From: Clostridia bacterium | GTDB taxonomy: Bacteria; Bacillota; Clostridia; Oscillospirales; Acutalibacteraceae | DNA length: 37,592 nucleotides | Assembly: GCA_900770255.1 (NCBI GenBank) | Contig: CAAGJN010000040.1 | Span: forward strand, 1 to 37,592 | Direction: 5' to 3' | Part shown: positions 32,510 to 37,592 of the stretch, in pieces | Layout of the letters: each line of letters opens with the position of its first letter | Position numbering within the stretch: the stretch's first letter is position 1 | The notes under the pieces: model-generated | Databases searched by the model: none | Seen by the model: the letters and a program-made list of their open reading frames with translations, nothing else | What the model was told of the DNA's origin: nothing | Translations under genes and position numbers: made by a program

Positions 32510-32577
32510 GTTGGCTCTCGCCAACTTGACCTGCGGCGTACATTATATCCGCGCTTTTGCGCGTACTATATAATGTA
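32510..32577 (-). promoter_or_regulatory. Structured rpsJ-rplC intergenic region
   Basis: Two hairpins fill this gap. The first, next to the rpsJ stop, has a perfect 10-bp outer stem (32568-32577 with 32539-32548) and an inner CGCGC/GCGCG stem with an AAAA loop (32550-32563). The second is GTTGGC/GCCAAC (32510-32525) with a GAGA tetraloop of the GNRA type, just upstream of the rplC ribosome binding site. No T-run follows either, so they are not terminators; a protein-binding or processing site is likely. Confidence 0.6.
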
Positions 32578-32889
32578 TTAGAGTTTGATCTCTATATCCA
32601 CGCCTGCGGGAAGCTCAAGACCCGTGAGAGCTTCAACTGTCTTTGCTGAAGGTCTGATGATGTCTATGAGCCTTTTGTGTGTACGCTGCTCAAACTGCTC
32701 GCGGGAGTCCTTGTACTTATGGACTGCGCGAAGGACGGTGACTACCTCTTTCTCGGTCGGGAGCGGTACGGGACCTGAGACCTGAGCATCGGTTCTCTTT
32801 GCGGTCTCCACGATCTTCTCCGCCGCCTTATCGACGAGGTTGTGGTCATAGCCCTTGAGTCTGATTCTGATTTTTCCCTTTGCTGCCAT
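32578..32889 (-). CDS. rpsJ: 30S ribosomal protein S10
   Basis: A 103-aa S10, first gene of the S10-spc-alpha cluster. The start at 32889 gives MAAKGKIRIRLKGYDHNLVD and is preceded by GGAGG; an open frame extends a further 100 codons upstream but that runs through the structured leader and has no S10-like sequence. VSGPVPLPTEKEVVTVLRA and THKRLIDIIRPSAKTVEAL are typical. S10 also acts in transcription antitermination with NusB. Confidence 0.98.
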   Translation of the reverse strand: MAAKGKIRIRLKGYDHNLVDKAAEKIVETAKRTDAQVSGPVPLPTEKEVVTVLRAVHKYKDSREQFEQRTHKRLIDIIRPSAKTVEALTGLELPAGVDIEIKL

Positions 32890-33205
32890 TGTTTTGCGCC
32901 TCCTTAAATATTTGGCGGGCATTGCACTTTCTTTCAACTGTCCCGGGTGTTTCTTCATTTTCCTTTTTAAAAACCGGAAAATGATATTTTCCGGGGAAGG
33001 TAAAAAGCAGTACAATAACTCTGCTGCCTCAAGCGAAGGTGCGAGGGAAACGCACCCCGTGCGGCAGTCAGACCTGTTTCGCCCGGTTTTAAATCGGACA
33101 TACTCCGCAGAAATTCCCCGTCTCAAAGGACGGCCACCTTCTGCATCATCGCATATCTGCATATTGTGTTTTGGGCATAAATATCCCACTTCTCACAATC
33201 ATGCT
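32890..33205 (-). promoter_or_regulatory. Structured leader of the S10 operon
   Basis: From the promoter at 33211-33239 to the rpsJ ATG lies a leader of about 315 nt that carries no convincing protein. Visible stems on the minus strand: GCAGAA/TTCTGC (33139-33144 with 33107-33112) enclosing CCGTC/GACGG; GGTGCG/CGCACC (33051-33056 with 33038-33043, 7-base loop); AGCAG/CTGCT (33021-33025 with 33006-33010); then a terminator at 32969-32994. This layout suggests transcription attenuation, perhaps by a ribosomal protein. The ligand and antiterminator are not determined. Confidence 0.6.
32969..32994 (-). terminator. Attenuator-type terminator within the S10 leader
   Basis: A perfect 9-bp stem CCGGAAAAT/ATTTTCCGG (32986-32994 with 32974-32982) with a 3-base loop, followed on the minus strand by TTTTT (32973-32969). 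It lies 80 bases upstream of the rpsJ start, after the promoter, so it would stop the operon's own transcript. Confidence 0.7.
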
Positions 33206-33210
33206 TGACT

Positions 33211-33239
33211 ATCATATCACAAAAGTCCTTGTATTGCAA
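33211..33239 (-). promoter_or_regulatory. Promoter of the S10-spc-alpha operon
   Basis: Minus strand -35 TTGCAA (33234-33239), 17-bp spacer, -10 TATGAT (33211-33216) with a TG two bases before (TGTGATATGAT). An AT-rich tract with A and T runs lies just upstream (33241-33270), which could act as an UP element for a strongly expressed operon. Confidence 0.75.
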
Positions 33240-33366
33240 GGTTTTTCGCAAGATTTTTAAAAATTTTTTCCCGCCGAAAACAGGTCCTCAATATATAGAT
33301 ATTTTAGTTGTTTTGCGGACAAGATACGGAAATATTTGTTGAGGTTGACACAATGTAAGCTTTAGT

Positions 33367-33406
33367 CGTCAGTATTTAATTTTCAATATGCTGACGCTTC
33401 TTTTTT
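33367..33406 (+). terminator. Orphan plus-strand terminator
   Basis: CGTCAG (33367-33372) pairs with CTGACG (33391-33396), partly extended by TAT/ATA, and is followed by CTTCTTTTTTC. No plus-strand gene ends near it. A TTGACA at 33345 lacks a -10 at the right distance. Apart from the rpsJ promoter and this hairpin, 33240-33510 holds nothing that I recognise. Confidence 0.5.
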
Positions 33407-33510
33407 CTCAGATGCACTTATAACTGAAAGCAAAACAATTTTCACAAGAAAGGAGGGCCGTCGTCCGGAATATCCGCTCTTTAGTTCTATGTATATCAGC
33501 CCGTTCTTTT

Positions 33511-34107
33511 TTAATTGCTTTCGATCATTTTTCTTATCTCATTATAGTTATTTTCAAACAGCGCCGCGCGCATACCCGCTTCGCGCGCACCCTGAATATT
33601 CTCCCTGCGGTCGTCGATAAACAGGCACTCGTCAGCATTGAGCCCGTATTTTTCAAGCAAATATCCGTATATTCGCACATCGGGCTTGATGATGTGCAGA
33701 TCGCTCGACACGACAATGCCGTCAAACAGATCCATATCATAAAAGCGCGGAAAATATTCATAGAAGCGGTCGCTCGCATTCGAGAGCACATATACTCCCC
33801 TGCCGCTCTTTCGCATATCGTCAAGGAACTCCCTCGCGCCCTTCATCGGCAAAATACACTCGGTCCAGTACAAGGCGCACAGCCTGAGCTCCTCATAATA
33901 TCGCTTCGGCACGCGCCTGCTTACGAGCTCGAGCCGCTCGGCGTCGGTGATGTTTCCGAGATCCCCCTCGATCCACTCCCGGCCTGCGAAAAGCTCGCGG
34001 CGAATGATATCCTTCGCCTCCTGCGTGCGGCAAAACCTGTTGAGCGTTCTCTCATTGTCACAGTCGAGCAGTACGTTGCCCATATCGAAAACTATATTTT
34101 TGATCAT
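33511..34107 (-). CDS. HAD-superfamily phosphatase, class IA (YihX-like)
   Basis: A 198-aa HAD hydrolase. Motif I FDMGNVLLD gives the nucleophile Asp8 in the DxG variant seen in YihX-type sugar phosphatases. VLSNAS (107-112) is motif II, Lys141 in IIKPD motif III and FIDDRREN (163-170) motif IV; the helical cap lies at about 15-85. A glucose-1-phosphate or other sugar phosphate substrate is plausible but not shown. It lies downstream of degV beyond a terminator and starts 13 bases from that terminator's T-run. Confidence 0.92.
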   Translation of the reverse strand: MIKNIVFDMGNVLLDCDNERTLNRFCRTQEAKDIIRRELFAGREWIEGDLGNITDAERLELVSRRVPKRYYEELRLCALYWTECILPMKGAREFLDDMRKSGRGVYVLSNASDRFYEYFPRFYDMDLFDGIVVSSDLHIIKPDVRIYGYLLEKYGLNADECLFIDDRRENIQGAREAGMRAALFENNYNEIRKMIESN

Positions 34108-34119
34108 TGCTGTCTCCGC

Positions 34120-34167
34120 AAAAAAGCGCCGCCGTCCCGATTTCTCTGAATGTTGGGCGGCAGCGCT
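34120..34167 (-). terminator. Terminator after degV
   Basis: A 10-bp stem (34158-34167 with 34125-34134, one G-U pair) and a long loop, followed by six T residues (34125-34120) on the minus strand. It separates degV from the HAD gene. Confidence 0.75.
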
Positions 34168-34174
34168 TTGTAAT

Positions 34175-35032
34175 TTATTTTGTCATAAAAAGTATTCCCA
34201 TGCAGCCTGGTCCGCAGTGGCTCGCTATCGTGCAGCCCGCGCGGCCTCTGAGTACCTCTTTGAACGGCAGGATGCTCTTTATCAGCGCAATCAGCTCCTT
34301 TTCTTCCTCGTCGCTGATGCTCGACGAAGAGATGAAGATGCGCGAAAGATCGATTTTGTCCTTGTACGCGTTGAGCTCGTCCTTTATATACTGCTCCTTA
34401 ACGGAGAAGATCTTGCCGCGGTATTTTCTGACGACTCCGAGCTTGCCCTCGTTCATCTCGATGCACGGACGGATGCCCAGAATGTTTGCTCCGAGCGCCT
34501 CGACCGTCGAGCAGCGTCCGCCCTTCTTCATATATTCGAGCTTTTCAAGCACGAAGCTCGTGCAGGTATTTTTATAAAAGTCAACGGCGGCGTCCGCGAT
34601 TTCGGCGGCGCTTTTGCCCTCGTCGCGCATCTCGCAGGCCTTGATGACCTGAAGCGCAATACCGGAGCTCAGGTGCAGCGAATCAATAACATATACGCCG
34701 GGAATATCCTGCGCGGCGAGCTTCGCATTCTGGTGAGTTGAGGATATGCAGGAACTCAGCGAGAAGTGAACGACCTCCTTGCCCTCGTCAACAAAGGACT
34801 TGAAGAAATCCTGATAATCGCCGATCGGAACAGCCGAGGTCGAGGGCAGCTCGCCCGTCTCGTCATAGTGCTTGAATATATCGGGTGTTCTGATGTCAAC
34901 TCCGTCGCGGTATGTTTTTTCGCCGAGGTTTACATAAAGAGGTATAACGTGTATATCATATCTGCTTTCAAGCTCCGCGCTCAGATCCGCCGGGCTGTCA
35001 GTGGTAATAACGACATTTTTGTTAGTACTCAT
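34175..35032 (-). CDS. DegV/FakB-family fatty-acid-binding protein
   Basis: A 285-aa DegV-family protein; characterised FakB members bind a fatty acid for phosphorylation by the kinase FakA. Family motifs: TTDSPADL (10-17), the STSAVPIGDY segment (about 63-72), LSSCISSTHQNA (about 91-102), the DSLHLSSG loop, EYMKKGGR, and SHCGPGCMG near the C-terminus. No fakA gene is in the window. The ATG follows AAAAGGAG, and the gene has a strong promoter at 35068-35096. Confidence 0.94.
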   Translation of the reverse strand: MSTNKNVVITTDSPADLSAELESRYDIHVIPLYVNLGEKTYRDGVDIRTPDIFKHYDETGELPSTSAVPIGDYQDFFKSFVDEGKEVVHFSLSSCISSTHQNAKLAAQDIPGVYVIDSLHLSSGIALQVIKACEMRDEGKSAAEIADAAVDFYKNTCTSFVLEKLEYMKKGGRCSTVEALGANILGIRPCIEMNEGKLGVVRKYRGKIFSVKEQYIKDELNAYKDKIDLSRIFISSSSISDEEEKELIALIKSILPFKEVLRGRAGCTIASHCGPGCMGILFMTK

Positions 35033-35067
35033 GCTTTTTCTCCTTTTATATATTTATTTTGCATCTG

Positions 35068-35096
35068 ATTATATCACATTCTGATAGAAATATCAA
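35068..35096 (-). promoter_or_regulatory. Promoter of degV
   Basis: Minus strand -35 TTGATA (35091-35096), 17-bp spacer, -10 TATAAT (35068-35073), about 35 bases before the degV ATG. It lies back to back with the GH97 promoter. Confidence 0.8.
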
Positions 35097-35097
35097 C

Positions 35098-35126
35098 TTG
35101 TATGAAGCGATAAAATGTATTATAAT
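35098..35126 (+). promoter_or_regulatory. Promoter of the GH97 gene
   Basis: -35 TTGTAT (35098-35103), 17-bp spacer, -10 TATAAT (35121-35126). The -35 boxes of this and the degV promoter are one base apart, facing away. Downstream a perfect inverted repeat TGCCGG/CCGGCA (35141-35146 with 35153-35158) lies in the early transcript. Confidence 0.7.
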
Positions 35127-35177
35127 GTCCGGGTAATATCTGCCGGCGAGCTCCGGCAAAACGAAGGGGTATTCACT

Positions 35178-37061
35178 ATGATGAGAGAGATGGGCAGAAA
35201 GCTGCTCGGTCTTGCGGCGCGCGCACGCTTTGCGGCATGGGCGTGCGGTAGCAAAAAAATATCTGCCGATGAGCCCGCAGAAACTGTCGAAAGCTTTGAA
35301 GCGCTCAGCCCCGACGGTAAACTCAGGGTGACCGTTTCGGGCGGCAGGCTAACATACTCAGCCGAGCTCGACGGGCTCACTGTCATTGAGCCGTCGCCGA
35401 TCGGCCTGACGATACAGGGCAAAAGAAAGCTCGGCACGGACGTAACGCTCGGCAAGCCGGAGACAAGGTACTGCGAGGAAATCTACCACGATTTTGACAT
35501 TGACGGCGACGTTTTCGATATACATAATAATTATATTTTTCCCGTCTGCGACAGAGCCGGTCTTGACTATTCGCTCGAACTGCGCGTCTGGAACGACGGC
35601 TTCGGGCTTCGGCTCGTCTTTAATGAAGATACGGGGCTGCTCGTAAGCGGGGAGCTGACCGGCTTCAATGTGTCTGCAGACACGCTGTGCCGCTATCAGA
35701 CTGATCTTCACAAGATGCAGGGCAAAACGCTGACGAAAAAAACCTCAGAGCTTCCGCTCGGCGAGCCGTTTTCGTGCATGACCTCGTTCGAGTTTCCCGG
35801 GAAAAGCTGCTACGCCATGATAACCGAATCGGACATTGAAAACTACCCCGGCGCGGCGCTGCGCCCGCTCGGCGGCGGCAGATTCCGGATTGAACTCTGG
35901 GATTCGGACAAATTTTTTATCAGAGGCGGCCGCACTCCGTGGCGGCTTGTCATTGCCTGCCGCACTCTCGAGCAGCTCGTTCAATGCCGCATAATAACCC
36001 ACGCGGCTGCGCCCGCGGACGAGGCCGTCTACGGCGGCGCGGACTGGATAAAGCCCGGTAAAAGCGCATGGTCATATTTCATTGATGAGGAGCACAGCCG
36101 TCGCTATGAAAAGGTTTTTGAATACAACGTCCTTGCCGCCGAGGCGGGATATGAGTATAACCTCGCAGACAACGGATGGCGCAAATGGGCAAAGACAGAA
36201 CGCGGCGCGTTTAAAAAGATGAAAGCGCTTGAAAAAGACGCCGAAGAAAGAGGCGTCGGAGTGTGGCTCTGGCAGTCCGCGATGGACCGTGTCTGGTTCA
36301 CGCCCTACAGAAAACGCTTTTTGAAAAAGTGCAGCGAGCTCGGAATACGCGGCATAAAGCTCGATCACATCGAGAGCGAGACGCAGTTTATGACTCAGTT
36401 CTACCGCCGTTTTGCGCTCGACGCGGCAAAATACGGGCTCATGGTCGCCTACCACAACCCGCAGAAGCCGACGGGGCTGCGCCGCAGCTTTCCGAACGTG
36501 ATGAGCATGGAGGCCATCCGCGGCCTGCAATGCAGGGCGGACGCGGACAATGACACCATTCTCCCCTTTACAAGGATGCTCGGAGGAAACGCGGATTATA
36601 CGCCGCTGTGCTTTTCGGTGCCGCGCTGTCTGAGTGACGCGAGCATCTGCCACATGCTCGCCTCGGCGGTTATCTATCAGTCGGCGTTCTTAACCGTCAG
36701 CGAGGATCCGTCTATACTCAAGGCTCATGGACTCGACCGGTTTGTGACTCCGCTGCCGGTCATCTGGAACGAGACGCATGTGCTCGAGGGCAGCGAGATC
36801 GGCAGGCTCGCCGCATTTGCACGCCGAAGCGGCGAGCGCTGGTATGCCGCCGTGTTCAACAGTTCGGAGTGCGAGCGCAGAATAAATCTGAAATTTGATT
36901 TTCTTCAAAGCGGCGTAAAATACGAGGCCGAGCTCTACACAGACGATCTGTCCGATCAGCACCGCTATAATTTCACTCCGCTCATCGTGACGAGCGCCGA
37001 CAGCGCGGATTTCACCATGCGTCCCTCCGGCGGCTTCGCCTGCGTGTTCAACAAGATATAA
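35178..37061 (+). CDS. Glycoside hydrolase family 97 protein
   Basis: A 627-aa GH97 enzyme, a family of alpha-glucosidases and alpha-galactosidases (SusB type). The start at 35178 is chosen because GAAGGGG lies 8 bases ahead; the upstream frame from 35115 overlaps the promoter. An N-terminal beta-sandwich (about 40-280) with SPDGKLRVTVSGGRLTY is followed by a (beta/alpha)8 barrel (about 285-530) and a C-terminal beta domain. Asp396 in GIKLD is where retaining members have the nucleophile; SMEAIRG (443-449) and PFTRMLGGNADYTP (463-476) are family motifs. A poor lipobox (AWAC, Cys23) and two Arg in the hydrophobic stretch make secretion uncertain. Typical of Bacteroidetes, less so of Clostridia, so transfer is possible. 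Confidence 0.9.
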   Translation: MMREMGRKLLGLAARARFAAWACGSKKISADEPAETVESFEALSPDGKLRVTVSGGRLTYSAELDGLTVIEPSPIGLTIQGKRKLGTDVTLGKPETRYCEEIYHDFDIDGDVFDIHNNYIFPVCDRAGLDYSLELRVWNDGFGLRLVFNEDTGLLVSGELTGFNVSADTLCRYQTDLHKMQGKTLTKKTSELPLGEPFSCMTSFEFPGKSCYAMITESDIENYPGAALRPLGGGRFRIELWDSDKFFIRGGRTPWRLVIACRTLEQLVQCRIITHAAAPADEAVYGGADWIKPGKSAWSYFIDEEHSRRYEKVFEYNVLAAEAGYEYNLADNGWRKWAKTERGAFKKMKALEKDAEERGVGVWLWQSAMDRVWFTPYRKRFLKKCSELGIRGIKLDHIESETQFMTQFYRRFALDAAKYGLMVAYHNPQKPTGLRRSFPNVMSMEAIRGLQCRADADNDTILPFTRMLGGNADYTPLCFSVPRCLSDASICHMLASAVIYQSAFLTVSEDPSILKAHGLDRFVTPLPVIWNETHVLEGSEIGRLAAFARRSGERWYAAVFNSSECERRINLKFDFLQSGVKYEAELYTDDLSDQHRYNFTPLIVTSADSADFTMRPSGGFACVFNKI

Positions 37062-37069
37062 AAATAAGA

Positions 37070-37108
37070 ACAGACGGCGAAAATCAAATGATTTTCGCCG
37101 TCTGTTTT
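37070..37108 (+). terminator. Terminator after the GH97 gene
   Basis: A perfect 14-bp stem (37070-37083 with 37092-37105) and an 8-base loop, followed by TTTTC. On the minus strand it is followed by TTCTTATTTTTAT, so it can also close transcripts from the kinase remnant. Confidence 0.88.
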
Positions 37109-37592
37109 CTGCTTCCTGCGGTAAACCGCCGCGCCATCTTTTGCGTCTGATACCGGACAGCTTTTTGCCCGTTTTACAGTCTAATGCATAAGCACCGTCA
37201 GCTCCGGGGGTTATAATAATACATTTCAGGTTGTTATATTGCTTAGCTAACTCCATTGAAAAATCAATATAATTCGTCAAATGGGAAATACCGAGAAATT
37301 CGGCAACTATCGGCAGCTCCTCTGCGCTGTTTTTTAACAATGTAGCATTTTTAACTGAAAATTGTACGGAAGCTCTTGAAGAAAACGGTGCTCGAATATT
37401 TATGTCCGCCATAATCTCCGGAAAATAATTTTCCCTTATCAACCTTTTTAATACTGCAAGGTTATCATCGTTTCTGAGCGCTAATGTACCGAAATACAGC
37501 AGCCTGTCGGACTGTCATTCAGTACGGAAACATATTCTGAATTGACCTTCCAATCAGAGAGTTTTCTCAAAGCAGATATTCCTAATTCGTCA
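37107..37592 (-). pseudogene. Broken PfkB/ribokinase-family sugar kinase (partial)
   Basis: Reading from the window edge, one frame encodes DELGISALRKLSDWKVNSEY...SPTG and then runs to a TAG at 37483-37481. From about 37505 a second frame continues with LLYFGTLALRNDDNLAVLKRL, INIRAPFSSRASVQFSVKNA and CIIITPGADGAYAL, all fructokinase-type PfkB segments in the right order. The roughly 45 residues normally between PTG and FGTLA are missing, so an out-of-frame internal deletion joins the two frames. The ATP-binding GAGD motif at the C-terminus is also absent: the frame runs into the terminator and the antisense of GH97. The gene is therefore disabled; its N-terminus lies outside the window. Confidence 0.75.

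Noticed and set aside
32890..33189. Upstream extension of rpsJ by 100 codons
   Set aside because: It runs through the structured leader and terminator, is unlike any S10, and a good ribosome binding site precedes the internal ATG at 32889.
33489..33606. Short plus-strand ORF after an AAAGGAGGG stretch
   Set aside because: The ATG is about 35 bases from the Shine-Dalgarno-like sequence, the frame lies antisense to the HAD gene and has low-complexity content.
36690..37442. A single 250-aa minus-strand protein
   Set aside because: Only the first 95 or so residues look like a PfkB kinase; the rest is antisense to GH97 beyond a terminator, so it is the tail of a broken gene.
1..37592. CRISPR arrays, insertion sequences, tRNA or rRNA genes
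   Set aside because: No direct-repeat array, transposase motif, terminal inverted repeats with transposase, or cloverleaf-like gene was seen in the intergenic regions.

Overview
The window looks like a chromosomal segment from a Gram-positive anaerobe of the Clostridia, probably Oscillospirales/Ruminococcaceae-like. The reasons are the Firmicutes-type S10-spc-alpha ribosomal cluster with a KOW-domain gene next to infA, the paired GlgC/GlgD glycogen genes, a rubrerythrin, a QueT-type transporter, a zinc-ribbon PASTA kinase-like protein, strong AGGAGG-type ribosome binding sites and canonical TTGnnn-17-TATAAT promoters. Base composition is moderately GC-rich by eye. The taxonomic placement is inference from gene content.

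Layout. 1-1777 (minus): tdk and ilvE, translationally coupled. 2040-3731 (plus): a membrane-anchored zinc-ribbon/kinase-fold/PASTA protein whose catalytic aspartates are missing, divergent from ilvE. 3833-4798 (minus): an HSL-type esterase. 4879-10564 (minus): a complete glycogen synthesis operon, glgB-glgC-glgD-glgA. 10836-14053 (minus): rubrerythrin, an unknown membrane-anchored protein, rsmI, a TrmN6-like methyltransferase and an XRE regulator. 14265-17854 (plus): a NagD-type HAD phosphatase, a candidate preQ1 riboswitch followed by a QueT-like transporter, a GPH-family symporter and a small cysteine-peptidase-like protein. 18003-32889 (minus): the S10-spc-alpha operon, rpsJ to rplQ, with secY, map, a KOW gene, infA, rpmJ and rpoA; adk is absent from its usual place between secY and map. 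This operon is preceded by a promoter and a roughly 315-nt structured leader containing an intrinsic terminator. 33511-37592: a HAD phosphatase and a DegV protein (minus), a GH97 glycosidase (plus), and the broken remains of a PfkB-type sugar kinase (minus, running off the window).

How the genes work together. The large central block makes ribosomes, the Sec channel, N-terminal methionine processing and the RNA polymerase alpha subunit. GlgC/GlgD supply ADP-glucose, GlgA polymerises it and GlgB branches it. RsmI and TrmN6 modify rRNA and tRNA, and QueT probably imports a queuosine precursor for tRNA modification. The GPH symporter, GH97 enzyme, esterase and kinase remnant point to carbohydrate use.

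The items most worth a second look are the candidate preQ1 riboswitch, the predicted pseudokinase with PASTA domains, the S10-operon leader and the intra-operon hairpins, the pairing of a GPH symporter with a cytoplasmic C39-like peptidase, and the decayed sugar kinase beside a GH97 gene. I see no CRISPR array, insertion sequence, tRNA or rRNA gene in the window.
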